A DNA stretch of 64,000 nt, from contig CACNNQ010000003.1 in the NCBI GenBank assembly GCA_902621855.1, positions 62,001 to 126,000 on the forward strand, written 5' to 3'. The stretch comes from an uncultured Alphaproteobacteria bacterium. Lineage in GTDB: Bacteria > Pseudomonadota > Alphaproteobacteria > HIMB59 > GCA-002718135. This document shows positions 42,064 through 54,172 of this stretch, piece by piece. Every line of letters begins with the position of its first letter. Position 1 is the stretch's first letter. The translations under genes were made by a program, and so were the position numbers. A model generated the notes under the pieces. It was not told where the DNA came from, did not search any database, and saw only the letters and a list, made by a program, of their open reading frames with translations.

Positions 42064-42815
42064 TTCAATATTATTTTTGAATATTTTTTTGATAATAAAT
42101 TATATATTTTCATTGAAGACCTATACCAATTAAATTGTTTAATAAAAGAAATACTAACCACACCTTTACCAGAGCCAACTAAAAGTATTTCACTAAATTG
42201 ATATAAACTAGAAATATTAATATCTGTTCTATAAATTTTATAAGTTAGATTTTTAATTAAGTATTCTAGAGTAATCCCATAATAATAGTAATTTTTTGGA
42301 ATAAATAATTTATTATCGTTTACAAAAATTAAATTGGTCGTAGAGCCTTCTAAAATTTTATTGTTAAAATAAAAAAGAATTTCTTCTTTTTGTAAATTAA
42401 TTTTTTTTTGTAAAGAAATTATTTTTTTATACTGTAAGTTTTTGAAGTTAGGTAAAGCCCGTTGGAATCTAAAAAATTTTGCAGTGAAATACTTATGATC
42501 TTTGCTTCGTTTACGTAAAGATAATGAGATTATTTTTTTTGTGACTGCAATTCTTAATAAGTGGTCGTAATTTTTAATTTTAGAATATTTATTTAAAAAA
42601 TTAGTTAAAAAATTTTTTGAAATTTTTACATCAATGCCAAAATATCTTAAATCTTTATTTAGTTTTTTTAAATGCTGATCAACTAAGATAAAATTTGGTT
42701 CTTTGCCAAATAGTCTAATGGTTGTAAAGATACCCTTGTAACCCCAAAGAGAATTGAACTTAAGTAATTTAAAATTCTTAGCGTGAAAGGATTTTTTTAA
42801 TAAGATATTTTCCAT
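42060..42815 (-). CDS. pabC: Class IV PLP enzyme, probable aminodeoxychorismate lyase
   Basis: A 251-residue diverged fold-type IV PLP protein. GIFTTIRLFG near the start, LEGSTTNLIFVNDNKLFIP and YGITLEYLI match the class IV aminotransferase/ADC lyase pattern; a lysine in FKNLQYKKI is the likely PLP lysine. The N-terminus is 38 bases inside pabA, an unusually deep overlap, and no later ATG is available before the conserved region. Position after pabB and pabA argues for the lyase that makes p-aminobenzoate. Sequence alone would not exclude an aminotransferase. Confidence 0.75.
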   Translation of the reverse strand: MENILLKKSFHAKNFKLLKFNSLWGYKGIFTTIRLFGKEPNFILVDQHLKKLNKDLRYFGIDVKISKNFLTNFLNKYSKIKNYDHLLRIAVTKKIISLSLRKRSKDHKYFTAKFFRFQRALPNFKNLQYKKIISLQKKINLQKEEILFYFNNKILEGSTTNLIFVNDNKLFIPKNYYYYGITLEYLIKNLTYKIYRTDINISSLYQFSEILLVGSGKGVVSISFIKQFNWYRSSMKIYNLLSKKYSKIILK

Positions 42816-43335
42816 GTGGAGTTAAAAATGAATCTGGGTGAAACTGTAATCCATAGACTTTATTAATATCATCTTCAACCGCCATTGCTACATTTGTTTT
42901 TACACAACGCATTGTAATTATCATCGATTTAGAAACAAATGGTTCAGCCATTTTTAAGGAATGATATCGACCTCCTAAGAAATTGAAATTTTTTTTAAAA
43001 ATTGATTTATCATTTATAACTTTAATATGACTCTGATAACCATGAAGAATATTTTTTTGTTGAACTATTTTAGCTCCTTCACAAAAAACTATTTGTTGGA
43101 AACCTAAACATATACCTAATATTTTTTTCTTTCCTTTATATTTATTGTAGATTTTAGTTGTCAATGGATAATCTTTTGGTTCACCAGGGCCTGGCGAAAG
43201 AACGATGGTCGAAGATTTTTCTAGTTTTGTTTGATCTATTTCATAATAATTTGAAACAAATGTTGGCTCAATATTATCTAATAGATGAGCTAAATTGTAT
43301 GTGAATGAGTCTTCGTGATCAATAAGATAAATCAT
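42778..43335 (-). CDS. pabA: Aminodeoxychorismate synthase glutaminase subunit (PabA/TrpG type)
   Basis: A 185-residue class I glutamine amidotransferase giving ammonia to PabB. DHEDSFTYNLAHLLD opens the protein, LSPGPGEP forms the oxyanion region, GICLGFQQI holds the nucleophile Cys76, and LQFHPDSFLTPHG holds His166. The usual third triad residue is Glu in HPES; here it is Asp168, a conservative but uncommon change. It could serve anthranilate synthase as well. It shares one base with pabB and overlaps pabC by 38 bases. Confidence 0.85.
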   Translation of the reverse strand: MIYLIDHEDSFTYNLAHLLDNIEPTFVSNYYEIDQTKLEKSSTIVLSPGPGEPKDYPLTTKIYNKYKGKKKILGICLGFQQIVFCEGAKIVQQKNILHGYQSHIKVINDKSIFKKNFNFLGGRYHSLKMAEPFVSKSMIITMRCVKTNVAMAVEDDINKVYGLQFHPDSFLTPHGKYLIKKILSR

Positions 43336-44540
43336 TAGTTAAATAGATCTAAAAGTGATTTAGCTTTAATAAAATTTTCATTATATTCTTTTTTTGCAGT
43401 ACTTCCCAAGATCACACCACTAGCAACTGATAATTCAATATCATTTTTAAAATTAAGCAGTGTTCTAATCATTATGTTAAATCGCATATCACCATTTGAA
43501 TGTATAATGCCAAAACTGCCTGTATAAATATTTCTGTCAAATTTCTCTTTTCTATTTAAAAGTTGAATAGTACTAATTTTTGGACAACCAATGACCGAAC
43601 CACCTGGCATTAAAGCAGAAATTATATCATGGTTACTCATTTTATCTTTTATAACTCCCTTGATTGTCGTAACATAATGAAAAAGATCTCGATATTCCTC
43701 AACCTTTTTGAGTCTATCTATTTTTACAGATCCTGTTTTACAAATTTTAGACAGATCATTTCTTTCCATATCAACAATCATATTATGTTCTTTGGTTTCT
43801 TTTTCATTTCTTCTAAAGAATGTGAGAGCTTTATTTTTATTTAACTGCTTTCTTTTTCTTAATGTTCCAGCAATAGGTTTAGTTTTAATTGTGTTACCTT
43901 TTTTAAAAATAAGCGTCTCTGGTGAACAGCTTATGATATTATAATCTTTTTCTCTGATAAGAAAACTTTCAGGCGATTCGTTCATCTTCATTAGCTTCCA
44001 AAAAAGATAAATAGAATTAATATTACCTTTTTTCGAATAAGTTTGAGCTATTTTAATTTGATAAGTTTTTCCTTGTTTAATATTTTTAGAGAAATCATTA
44101 AATAGGTTAGAGTACTGCTTTAGAGACAAATTAAGATTAAACTTTTTATTTAAATGTAAGTATTTTTTCGTATTGATACTTATGTTTTTAAAATTGGATT
44201 TAATACTTTTAATTGTTATTTTTTTACCAATACTAATTTTAGTTTGTGGCTTATAAAATACACTGCTATGAAAATTTTTAGATCGCTGTTTTGGAAACTT
44301 TATTCCTATATTTTCACAAAGAAGTTTATAACCAAAGAAACCAACATAACAATTCAATTCTTCAATCTTAGTTTTTTTTGATTTAGATTGGATATTAAGA
44401 AAATATTTTAGATTTTTTTTATTAATAATAATTCTTTTAGAAAAATCAGTATAGATGTCATAACCCTTATCAGTTTTGTAAATTATTAGAGGTTTATCTG
44501 ATTGATACAGCCTATTTAGATATTCTTTATTGTTCAGCAC
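43335..44540 (-). CDS. pabB: Aminodeoxychorismate synthase component I (chorismate-binding)
   Basis: A 401-residue chorismate-utilising enzyme. KPIAGTLRKR (221-230), KEHNMIVDMERNDLS and MPGGSVIGCPK are the conserved active-site blocks. At the position where enteric PabB has a nucleophilic lysine (PIKGT), this protein has Ala224, as in TrpE and many non-enteric PabB enzymes, so PabB versus TrpE cannot be decided from that residue. The operon with pabA, pabC and fol genes favours p-aminobenzoate synthesis. It leads the operon and is divergent from the DUF2141 gene with 28 bases between. Confidence 0.82.
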   Translation of the reverse strand: MLNNKEYLNRLYQSDKPLIIYKTDKGYDIYTDFSKRIIINKKNLKYFLNIQSKSKKTKIEELNCYVGFFGYKLLCENIGIKFPKQRSKNFHSSVFYKPQTKISIGKKITIKSIKSNFKNISINTKKYLHLNKKFNLNLSLKQYSNLFNDFSKNIKQGKTYQIKIAQTYSKKGNINSIYLFWKLMKMNESPESFLIREKDYNIISCSPETLIFKKGNTIKTKPIAGTLRKRKQLNKNKALTFFRRNEKETKEHNMIVDMERNDLSKICKTGSVKIDRLKKVEEYRDLFHYVTTIKGVIKDKMSNHDIISALMPGGSVIGCPKISTIQLLNRKEKFDRNIYTGSFGIIHSNGDMRFNIMIRTLLNFKNDIELSVASGVILGSTAKKEYNENFIKAKSLLDLFN

Positions 44541-44568
44541 TTGATTCTATTATAATTAGGATACTTAT

Positions 44569-44991
44569 ATGAAAATTTTTTTTACTAAAACATTCTTTTT
44601 TTGCTTAACAGTCACATGGTCATTAGGTCTTTTTGCACATGGAACTATCATTTTTCCAAATGTAGAACATGGTGATGGTTACATTGATGTTAAAATATAT
44701 GACTCAAAAGAAAGCTTTTTGGATGAAAAATTAGCTATTGAGAGCGTTAGAAAAAGAGTGCAAAAGGGCGAGGTTGTTGTTCCTTTGAGTAAGACCCATG
44801 AAGGAAAAATAGCAATTGTTGCTTATCACGATGAAGATTCAGACGGAAAATTAAAGACTGGATTATTCTGGAGACCAAAAGAAGGTTTTGCCTTTAGTAA
44901 TAATTATCAGCCAAAAGGTCCCCCATCATTTGAAAAAGCTGCAATCATTTTAGTTCATGGCGAACCCGTGGTAATAGAGCTTAATTATTAA
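44569..44991 (+). CDS. DUF2141 family secreted protein
   Basis: A 140-residue secreted protein with a signal peptide (likely cut after LFAHG region). The DUF2141 core is present: VAYHDEDSDGKLKTGLFWRP followed by EGFAFSNN. The function of the family is unknown; members are periplasmic or outer-membrane-associated. It lies 11 bases before cysS on the same strand. Confidence 0.83.
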   Translation: MKIFFTKTFFFCLTVTWSLGLFAHGTIIFPNVEHGDGYIDVKIYDSKESFLDEKLAIESVRKRVQKGEVVVPLSKTHEGKIAIVAYHDEDSDGKLKTGLFWRPKEGFAFSNNYQPKGPPSFEKAAIILVHGEPVVIELNY

Positions 44992-45002
44992 AAATTATAT
45001 TG

Positions 45003-46385
45003 ATGTCATTACAGTTACAAAACACATTAAGTGGTAAAAAAGAATATTTTAAACCAGTTAATCCAGATCACGTAAGAATATATGCGTGCGGTCCAACTGT
45101 TTACAATTTTGCGCACATAGGTAATGCTCGTATGGCAGTTGTAAATGATTTATTAGTCCGTGTATTAAAAACACAATTTAAACAAGTGACCTATGTGTCT
45201 AATATCACTGACATTGATGACAAAATTATAGAAGCTTCTAAAAAAACAGGTGAGGACATAAGTGTTATCACAAATAAATATACAGAGATTTACAATAATG
45301 ACATGAGCGCACTCGGTGTTAATCTTCCTGATGTTCAACCAAGAGCAACTGACCATATTAAAGAAATGATCGAATTAATAAAAAGATTAATTGATGAAAA
45401 TAAAGCTTATGAAAAAGAGGGTCACGTTTTATTTCATGTGCCTAGTTTTGATAATTATGGAATTCTTTCAAAAAGAAATAGAGATGAACAAATAGCTGGA
45501 AGCCGTGTTGAAGTAGCACCATTCAAAAAAGATCCTGCAGATTTTATTTTATGGAAACCATCTCCTTCACCCTTACCTGGGTGGGATTCACCCTGGGGAT
45601 TTGGAAGACCGGGATGGCATTTAGAATGCTCCGTTATGTCAGAAAAATCATTAGGTCTTCCTTTTGATATCCATAGCGGTGGTATTGACTTGGTGTTTCC
45701 GCATCATGAAAATGAAATAGCACAAACTTGTTCCATATCAGAAAATAAAGATCCTAAAGATTTTGCAACTTATTGGTTTCATAATGGATTTGTTAATGTT
45801 GAGGGAGAAAAAATGTCAAAGTCAATTGGCAATATTAAACTTGTTCATGATCTCAATAAAAAATACAAGGGAGAGGTTTTGCGATTAACATTGTTATCAG
45901 CTCATTACAAACAACCGTTGAACTGGACAGAAGAAATCATTGAACAAAATAGCAAAATGATTGATCGTCTTTATAGAGTTCTATTAGAGCTACCAGAAGT
46001 TGAAGCAGACTTTAAGTTACCTTCTGATTCTATAATGGAATCATTTTTAGATGATTTGAATACACCTAAAGTCATTGCAAAACTTAATGAAGAGGCAAAT
46101 GATGCTTCATCTGCATCAGATGAAAGAAAAAAAGAAATAAAAAATAATCTTCTTTCTGCAGGTAAAATATTAGGTATTCTGGAAAATGATCCAGGAAATT
46201 GGTTAGGTTATAATCAAAAAGATACTGAAAATGCTGAAGAAATTGAAAGGTTGATAAATGAACGTAATGAAGCTAGACGCAGTAAAAATTTTAATTTGGC
46301 AGATACTATTAGGGACACATTAAAAGATAAAGGCATAGAAATAGAAGATACTGATAAAGGAACGATTTGGCGGAAATCTAGATGA
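45003..46385 (+). CDS. cysS: Cysteinyl-tRNA synthetase
   Basis: A 460-residue class I synthetase charging tRNA-Cys. The HIGH-type motif is FAHIGNAR near residue 37, preceded by the zinc cysteine in YACGPTVYN; further zinc ligands are in HLECSVMS and the HHENE segment; KMSKS is [10 protein letters not shown] prefer the ATG at 45003; a TTG one codon earlier is also in frame. It overlaps thrS by 4 bases. Confidence 0.95.
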   Translation: MSLQLQNTLSGKKEYFKPVNPDHVRIYACGPTVYNFAHIGNARMAVVNDLLVRVLKTQFKQVTYVSNITDIDDKIIEASKKTGEDISVITNKYTEIYNNDMSALGVNLPDVQPRATDHIKEMIELIKRLIDENKAYEKEGHVLFHVPSFDNYGILSKRNRDEQIAGSRVEVAPFKKDPADFILWKPSPSPLPGWDSPWGFGRPGWHLECSVMSEKSLGLPFDIHSGGIDLVFPHHENEIAQTCSISENKDPKDFATYWFHNGFVNVEGEKMSKSIGNIKLVHDLNKKYKGEVLRLTLLSAHYKQPLNWTEEIIEQNSKMIDRLYRVLLELPEVEADFKLPSDSIMESFLDDLNTPKVIAKLNEEANDASSASDERKKEIKNNLLSAGKILGILENDPGNWLGYNQKDTENAEEIERLINERNEARRSKNFNLADTIRDTLKDKGIEIEDTDKGTIWRKSR

Positions 46386-48307
46386 GTGAAAAGATAACAA
46401 TTACATTTCCAGATGGAAATAAAAAGGAAGTTGATAAGGGTATCAATGGTCTTGAGTTGGCATCACAAATTTCAAAATCTCTTGCCAAAGAATCAGTCGC
46501 TATAAAAATTAATAATGACATAAAAGATATTAGTTTACCTATTAACAGCGATGCATCTGTAGCAATTTTAAAAAGGGATAGCGAGGAAGCACTTGAGTTA
46601 ATACGACATGATTGTGCTCACGTAATGGCGGAAGCTGTTCAAGAATTATTCCCTGGAACACAAGTTACAATTGGTCCAGCAATTGAAAATGGTTTCTATT
46701 ATGATTTTGCAAGAGATGAACCTTTTACTGTTGCAGATCTTCCAAAAATTGAAAAGAAGATGCATGATATCATTCAAAGAAATAAAAACTTTATAAGAGA
46801 AGTATGGTCTAAAGAAAAATCAATAAAACATTTTAAAGATAAAGGTGAAAACTACAAAGTTGAATTAATTAACGATCTGCCTGATAATGAGGAAATCAGT
46901 ATTTATAAACAAGGTGATTGGTTAGATTTGTGTAAAGGCCCTCATATGGTTTCAACAAAACAAATTGGTAAAGCATTTAAATTAATGAAAGTTGCTGGTG
47001 CTTACTGGCGAGGTGATTCATCTAATGCAATGTTAACAAGAATTTATGGAACAGCCTGGGCAACAGAAAAAGATCTTGAACAACACCTTTTACAAATTGA
47101 AGAAGCAGAAAAAAGAGATCACCGAAAACTGGGAAGAGAAATGGATTTATTTCATTTTCAGGAAGAGGCACCTGGAGCGGTTTTTTGGCATCCTAAGGGT
47201 TGGACATTATTCCAATCGCTAATAAATTATATGCGAAACAGACAAGACAAGGCAGGTTATGTAGAAACTAATACCCCCGACATGATGGATAAGTCTCTAT
47301 GGGAAACGTCTGGTCACTGGGACAAATTTAGTGACATGATGTTTAGGACTGAAGCCAAAGATGATAAAATTTATGCTATCAAACCAATGAATTGTCCTGG
47401 TGCTGTAGAAATTTTTAAACAAGGATTAAAAAGTTATAGAGACTTACCATTTCTTTTATCTGAATTTGGAAAAGTACATCGTTATGAACCATCGGGTGCT
47501 CTTCATGGATTAATGAGGGTAAGAGCATTCACACAAGATGATGCACATATATTTTGTACAGAAGATCAAATTACACAAGAAAGTAAAACGGTATGTGATT
47601 TGATACTTAGTATCTATAAGGACTTTGGTTTTGATAATGTTAGAATTAAATTTTCTGATCGTCCTGAGAAACGTGTAGGAGATGATGCAATTTGGGATAA
47701 AGCTGAGGCTGCATTAATGCAAGCCATGGAAGCAACAGGTCTAGAATACACACTCAATCCAGGAGAAGGTGCATTTTACGGTCCAAAATTAGAGTTTGTT
47801 TTACGTGATGCAATTGGCAGAGACTGGCAATGTGGAACACTGCAAGTAGATTTAAATTTACCTGGAAGATTGGGAGCTACTTATATTGGAGAAGATGGAA
47901 ATAAAAAAATACCAGTCATGTTGCATAGAGCTCTATTTGGTTCCTTAGAGAGATTCACCGGTATTCTAATTGAACATTATGCGGGCCATCTTCCGTTTTG
48001 GCTTTCACCATTGCAAACTGTAGTTGCTACAATTACATCAGATACTGATGAGTATGCATATGAGGTACAAAAAGTATTGGTATCAAAAGGAATTAGAGCC
48101 GAAATAGATACGCGTAATGAAAAAATTGGTTATAAAATACGTGAACACAGTAATAGTAAGGTGCCAGCAATTATCGCTGTTGGAAAAAAAGAAGCTCAAG
48201 ACAAAACAGTATCTGTTAGAAGAATTGGCTCGTCTGAAACAAAGACCTTTAAATTAGAGGATATTGTTACTAGCTTATCTAAAGAAGCAAAATCACCAAT
48301 AGAATAA
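46382..48307 (+). CDS. thrS: Threonyl-tRNA synthetase
   Basis: A 641-residue class II synthetase. An N-terminal TGS domain ([17 protein letters not shown]), an editing domain with [12 protein letters not shown] and a catalytic domain with [34 protein letters not shown] and [12 protein letters not shown] are in the normal order, with a C-terminal anticodon domain. Zinc ligands are the Cys in PMNCPG and later histidines. It starts in an ATGA overlap with cysS, and hemB follows after 3 bases. Confidence 0.96.
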   Translation: MSEKITITFPDGNKKEVDKGINGLELASQISKSLAKESVAIKINNDIKDISLPINSDASVAILKRDSEEALELIRHDCAHVMAEAVQELFPGTQVTIGPAIENGFYYDFARDEPFTVADLPKIEKKMHDIIQRNKNFIREVWSKEKSIKHFKDKGENYKVELINDLPDNEEISIYKQGDWLDLCKGPHMVSTKQIGKAFKLMKVAGAYWRGDSSNAMLTRIYGTAWATEKDLEQHLLQIEEAEKRDHRKLGREMDLFHFQEEAPGAVFWHPKGWTLFQSLINYMRNRQDKAGYVETNTPDMMDKSLWETSGHWDKFSDMMFRTEAKDDKIYAIKPMNCPGAVEIFKQGLKSYRDLPFLLSEFGKVHRYEPSGALHGLMRVRAFTQDDAHIFCTEDQITQESKTVCDLILSIYKDFGFDNVRIKFSDRPEKRVGDDAIWDKAEAALMQAMEATGLEYTLNPGEGAFYGPKLEFVLRDAIGRDWQCGTLQVDLNLPGRLGATYIGEDGNKKIPVMLHRALFGSLERFTGILIEHYAGHLPFWLSPLQTVVATITSDTDEYAYEVQKVLVSKGIRAEIDTRNEKIGYKIREHSNSKVPAIIAVGKKEAQDKTVSVRRIGSSETKTFKLEDIVTSLSKEAKSPIE

Positions 48308-48310
48308 AAA

Positions 48311-49312
48311 ATGAATAACATGCAAGGCAAGTTTCCAAGTACAAGACTTAGACGTAATAGAATGAAAGAATTTTCTCGTCGTTTAGTTGCTGAAAATACA
48401 CTTAGTGTTAATGATTTAATCTTGCCTCTATTTGTATGTGAAGGAGACAAGGTCGATGATCCTATTAATTCGATGCCTGGTGTAAGCAGATACTCTATTG
48501 ATAAACTTTTAAGCGAAGTAGAAAAAGCAGTTAAATTTAATATTCCTGCTATTGCAATTTTTCCGCAAATTGAAAGTGGTCTTAAAAATTCTGAGGGAAG
48601 TTTAGCTGTAGATGAAAACAACTTGGTGTGCAGGTCAATTAAAAGTATCAAAAAAGATTTTCCAAATATTGGTATTATATGTGATGTTGCGCTAGATCCT
48701 TTTACGGACCATGGACATGACGGTTTAGTTATAAATGATAAAATAGATAATGATAAAACTTTGGAGGTTTTGGAACAACAAGCCCTAATCCAAGCGAATG
48801 CTGGTTGTGATATAATTGCTCCATCAGATATGATGGACGGTAGGGTTGGAAGAATAAGAAGTGCATTAGACTCAAATAATTTAACAGATACCCTAATACT
48901 TTCTTATGCTGCAAAGTACGCTTCAGGTTTTTATGGTCCTTTTAGAGATGCTATAGGCTCTGGTTCTAGTTTAGGTAAAGATGGTAAACTAACATATCAA
49001 ATGGATCCATCAAACAGTGAGGAAGCGATTAGAGAAGTTGGATTAGATATAAGTGAAGGAGCAGATATGGTAATGGTTAAGCCTGGTATGCCTTATCTTG
49101 ATATTATTTCTAGAATAAAATCAGAATTTAAAGTTCCAACTTTTGCCTACCAAGTATCTGGTGAATATTCGATGATAAAAGAATCAATTAATAAAGGTTG
49201 GCTCAATGAAAAAGTTATAATGGAATCTCTTTTATCTTTTAAAAGAGCTGGGGCAAATGGTATACTAACTTACTTTGCATTAGAAGCTGCTGAAAAATTA
49301 AAAAATGAATAA
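48311..49312 (+). CDS. hemB: Delta-aminolevulinic acid dehydratase (porphobilinogen synthase)
   Basis: A 333-residue enzyme joining two 5-aminolevulinates into porphobilinogen. [19 protein letters not shown] and [11 protein letters not shown] open the protein; the Schiff-base lysines are in [15 protein letters not shown] and [12 protein letters not shown]. The metal region [14 protein letters not shown] has the Asp-rich, cysteine-poor form of magnesium-type enzymes, common in Alphaproteobacteria. It overlaps hisI by 8 bases. Confidence 0.95.
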   Translation: MNNMQGKFPSTRLRRNRMKEFSRRLVAENTLSVNDLILPLFVCEGDKVDDPINSMPGVSRYSIDKLLSEVEKAVKFNIPAIAIFPQIESGLKNSEGSLAVDENNLVCRSIKSIKKDFPNIGIICDVALDPFTDHGHDGLVINDKIDNDKTLEVLEQQALIQANAGCDIIAPSDMMDGRVGRIRSALDSNNLTDTLILSYAAKYASGFYGPFRDAIGSGSSLGKDGKLTYQMDPSNSEEAIREVGLDISEGADMVMVKPGMPYLDIISRIKSEFKVPTFAYQVSGEYSMIKESINKGWLNEKVIMESLLSFKRAGANGILTYFALEAAEKLKNE

Positions 49313-49778
49313 CATTCAATTTGAAAAAAGGAAATCTATAGAACAAGTTGAGGAGTCAAATGAGCTGGCTCCAAAATTTGACTCAAATGGTCTGATACCC
49401 GTTGTAACTACAGATTTTTCATCTGGTGAACTACTTATGCAAGGTTATATGAATGAAGAAGCTTTTAAAAAAACTATAAGTTTGGGCGAAGCAGTTTATT
49501 TTTCTAGAAGCAGAAATACACTTTGGCATAAGGGTAAAACAAGCGGATTAACGCAGAAGATAAAAGAAATAAGAATTGATGATGATCAAGATTGTGTTTG
49601 GTTAAGGGTTGATGTCAAAGGTGGTGCTAGCTGTCATGTAGGATATAGATCATGTTTTTATAGAAGTATTCCATTGGATAATTCTAGCTCTAAAGTTGTT
49701 CTTAAATTTGAAGAGAAAGAAAAAGTTTTTGATCCTGAAGAAGTATATAAAGGTGCCCCAAATCCTACTAAACTATAA
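49305..49778 (+). CDS. hisI: Phosphoribosyl-AMP cyclohydrolase
   Basis: A 157-residue histidine-biosynthesis enzyme (step three). [29 protein letters not shown] and [13 protein letters not shown] are the conserved zinc and magnesium blocks. It lacks a HisE domain, so the preceding step is encoded elsewhere, and no other his gene is near. It overlaps hemB by 8 bases and shares one base with ribA. Confidence 0.94.
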   Translation: MNNIQFEKRKSIEQVEESNELAPKFDSNGLIPVVTTDFSSGELLMQGYMNEEAFKKTISLGEAVYFSRSRNTLWHKGKTSGLTQKIKEIRIDDDQDCVWLRVDVKGGASCHVGYRSCFYRSIPLDNSSSKVVLKFEEKEKVFDPEEVYKGAPNPTKL

Positions 49779-50368
49779 TGTCAGACAAATTTAAGTTTAT
49801 TGAGACTAGTAAACTTCCAACAGATATTGGGGAGTTCACTGTACATGCCTTTACAGATGAAAATGAATCTAAAGATCATTTAGCAATATGTATGGGTGAC
49901 TTACTTACCGATGAGCCAGTTTTATCAAGAATTCATTCGCAGTGTATTACAGGGGAATCTTTTTTTAGTATGAGATGTGATTGTAGATTCCAACTAACTG
50001 AATCATTAAAACAAATTGCTCAAAATGGAAGAGGGGTAATTTTTTATCTTCAACAAGAAGGAAGAGGCATTGGTCTTTCAAATAAAATTAAAGCATATAG
50101 TTTGCAAGATAAGGGACTAGATACCGTTGAAGCTAATCATCAATTGGGTTTCAAAGATGATGAGAGAACATATGAAAATATTGCTGGAATGGTAAAATAT
50201 TTAGCAATCAAAAAATTAGATTTGATGACTAATAATCCAAAAAAAATAAAAGCGCTTGAAGATATGGGTATCAAAGTAAATCAAAGAATTCCTATTTTCT
50301 CAGACACCAATAAGTATAATGAAAAATATATCTCAACTAAGAAAAGCAAACTTGGTCATTTAATCTAA
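49778..50368 (+). CDS. ribA: GTP cyclohydrolase II
   Basis: A 196-residue stand-alone RibA that opens riboflavin synthesis. RIHSQCITGESFFSMRCDC gives the three zinc cysteines, and FYLQQEGRGIGLSNKIKAY and DTVEANHQLGF hold the GTP-site and catalytic residues. There is no RibB domain. Its ATG overlaps the hisI stop and its own stop abuts the GTG of the next gene. Confidence 0.95.
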   Translation: MSDKFKFIETSKLPTDIGEFTVHAFTDENESKDHLAICMGDLLTDEPVLSRIHSQCITGESFFSMRCDCRFQLTESLKQIAQNGRGVIFYLQQEGRGIGLSNKIKAYSLQDKGLDTVEANHQLGFKDDERTYENIAGMVKYLAIKKLDLMTNNPKKIKALEDMGIKVNQRIPIFSDTNKYNEKYISTKKSKLGHLI

Positions 50369-50773
50369 GTGGAAGCAGATAATTTAATAAAAAAACTCAA
50401 TATGATAAGTCATCCTGAAGGAGGACATTATGTTGAAAATTTTAAGAATGACAATGTTAGTCAAATTTATTACTTATTAAAGAGGAACGAAAAATCACAT
50501 TGGCATCGATTAACTAAAAATGAAATATTACATTTTTATTCTGGAGATCCTCTAGAAGTTTTCACATCAAATGACGGAGTTAATTATGAAGTTTTTTTCT
50601 TAGGGTCGGATCATAATTATATTTACACCGTAAGAGCGAACACATGGTTTGCTATGAGATCTTCTGGTGCTTTCAGTTTAATTGGATGCACTGTCGCACC
50701 TGCTTTTGATTTTGATGATTTTGAACTAGCACCTGCGACGTGGCGACCTGAAAATTTCAAAATTGAGTTATAG
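50369..50773 (+). CDS. DUF985 family cupin
   Basis: A 134-residue cupin. ISHPEGGHYVENF, SHWHRLTKNEILHFYSGDPLEV and LIGCTVAPAFDFDDFELA are the family landmarks. Structures exist but no reaction is established. The start is GTG directly after the ribA stop; the next ATG (Met12) would cut away part of the conserved N-terminus, so GTG is preferred. Confidence 0.87.
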   Translation: MEADNLIKKLNMISHPEGGHYVENFKNDNVSQIYYLLKRNEKSHWHRLTKNEILHFYSGDPLEVFTSNDGVNYEVFFLGSDHNYIYTVRANTWFAMRSSGAFSLIGCTVAPAFDFDDFELAPATWRPENFKIEL

Positions 50774-50833
50774 TTTTCACTTTTCTTTAATTTAAATTCT
50801 TTATATATTAGCATTAAATAACGGAGGTTCTAA

Positions 50834-52969
<2,136 letters not shown>

Positions 52970-52977
52970 TTTAATTT

Positions 52978-53004
52978 AAAAGAGCGGGTTAAGCCCGCTC
53001 TTTT
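52978..53004. terminator. Bidirectional terminator between katG and the cupredoxin gene
   Basis: AAAAGAGCGGG (52978-52988) and CCCGCTCTTTT (52994-53004) form an 11-bp stem with a 5-base loop. A U tract follows on the plus strand and the flanking A run gives a U tract on the minus strand too, so it can end both convergent genes. Confidence 0.92.
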
Positions 53005-53017
53005 TTATCAGAATAAT

Positions 53018-53461
53018 TTAGTAATTGTTTTCAATTTCTTCAATTAATTGTGCTGCAAATTTTTTTGTTGGTCCTCTATATTTAAGTTCTTTTATATTCC
53101 CTAAATTACTTTTATCATTTCCAACAATTACAAAACCAACCATTTTCCCTGTTTTGTGGGGTGAACAAATATAAGCATATATCCCTGGAATTGTAAAAGT
53201 AAATTCAGCATCTTGACTTATTGCTGATTTAAAATCTCCTACTCCTTCAGGAACACCACCTTTCATAAATTCAACATTATGACTTTTTTCAACAGACTTC
53301 CAAATAATTGTATCACCAATATCTATTGAAACAATTAATGGTTCATATCTCTGATTTTTTTTTTCGTCATTAAAGTTAGTCCACATTTCTACCTCAACTG
53401 TTTTCGAAAAAACACCTGTTGTGAAAAAGGGGATTAAAATTAAAATTAAAAAAAATCTCAT
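53018..53461 (-). CDS. Pseudoazurin-like cupredoxin
   Basis: A 147-residue secreted type I copper protein. Copper ligands are His in SHNVEF, then Cys and His in YICSPHKTGKM with the final Met. The N-terminal signal starts MRFFLILILIPFF. I place the start at the ATG at 53461; the frame is open to 53488, but that would overlap the preceding gene and put polar residues before the signal. It probably carries electrons in the periplasm. It converges on katG at a shared terminator. Confidence 0.88.
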   Translation of the reverse strand: MRFFLILILIPFFTTGVFSKTVEVEMWTNFNDEKKNQRYEPLIVSIDIGDTIIWKSVEKSHNVEFMKGGVPEGVGDFKSAISQDAEFTFTIPGIYAYICSPHKTGKMVGFVIVGNDKSNLGNIKELKYRGPTKKFAAQLIEEIENNY

Positions 53462-53465
53462 GTTA

Positions 53466-53786
53466 TTATTTAGGCATATTTGTTGCACCTGTTTCTAAAG
53501 AAACAATTTTACCATTTTCAATTTTAAAAACAGACATTACTGCCTGAGTGTTGCCATCATTAAACGTAACAAAAGCATGAAGAACGGCTATTTCGTCATT
53601 CTCGTATACAATTCTATCTTTATCAGAATTAATATCATCTGACATAGCCCAACTAACTACATCAGATTTTGATAAAACATTTCCAGATGCATGCATTGTG
53701 AATTTAAAGTCATCATGCAAAATATCGTTCATTTCAGATTCGTTTTTGTCTTTCATAGCCTTTTGGTATCTTTCCATTAAACTCAT
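53466..53786 (-). CDS. SnoaL/NTF2-like small protein
   Basis: A 106-residue cytoplasmic protein with the pattern of NTF2-like cone folds: MERYQKAMKDKNESEMNDILHDDFKF at the start and GNTQAVMSVFKIENGKIVSLETG at the end. No catalytic residue can be named. It lies 18 bases after the next small gene upstream and 4 bases before the cupredoxin start, so the three may be one operon. Function unknown. Confidence 0.7.
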   Translation of the reverse strand: MSLMERYQKAMKDKNESEMNDILHDDFKFTMHASGNVLSKSDVVSWAMSDDINSDKDRIVYENDEIAVLHAFVTFNDGNTQAVMSVFKIENGKIVSLETGATNMPK

Positions 53787-53804
53787 ATCTTTTTCCTTTC
53801 TTAA

Positions 53805-54104
53805 TTAACCTGAGAAATTCTTAACTGCCTCAGAAGTCATTGGGGTCATTACTGTAGTTTCTACCATAGCACCAGCCTCAATTCTTTTTTGTGTTAACTC
53901 TTCATCATTTTTGAAAGCCATCATGCCTTCTGGTGTAGCAAAATCAATAATAACTGTTAATTTATTATCATTGTCTTTTTCTGTTGCTGCAAATATACAC
54001 GTCATACCATGTTCTTTAAGTTTATGACCATTTGCAAGAAGCATTTCTTTCCATGGTCCAAAACCATTTTTTAAATCTTGTGTTAATTTCACTAACATAT
54101 TCAC
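53805..54104 (-). CDS. Small protein of unknown function, possible ferredoxin-like alpha/beta fold
   Basis: A 99-residue soluble protein. FGPWKEMLLANGHKLKEHGM and VIIDFATPEGMMAFKND resemble the pattern of dimeric alpha/beta-barrel or DUF3764-type proteins, but I am not certain of the family. A strong AAAGGAG ribosome site precedes the ATG. It appears to lead a small operon with the SnoaL-like and cupredoxin genes. Confidence 0.6.
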   Translation of the reverse strand: MNMLVKLTQDLKNGFGPWKEMLLANGHKLKEHGMTCIFAATEKDNDNKLTVIIDFATPEGMMAFKNDEELTQKRIEAGAMVETTVMTPMTSEAVKNFSG

Positions 54105-54172
54105 TCCTTTTATTTTTTATTTATATTTATATAGAGTTAAAAAGTTTAAAAATTATTAAAAAGAAATAATAA

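Noticed and set aside
53462..53488. Upstream in-frame start for the cupredoxin
   Set aside because: It would overlap the SnoaL-like gene and place polar residues before a good signal peptide beginning at 53461.
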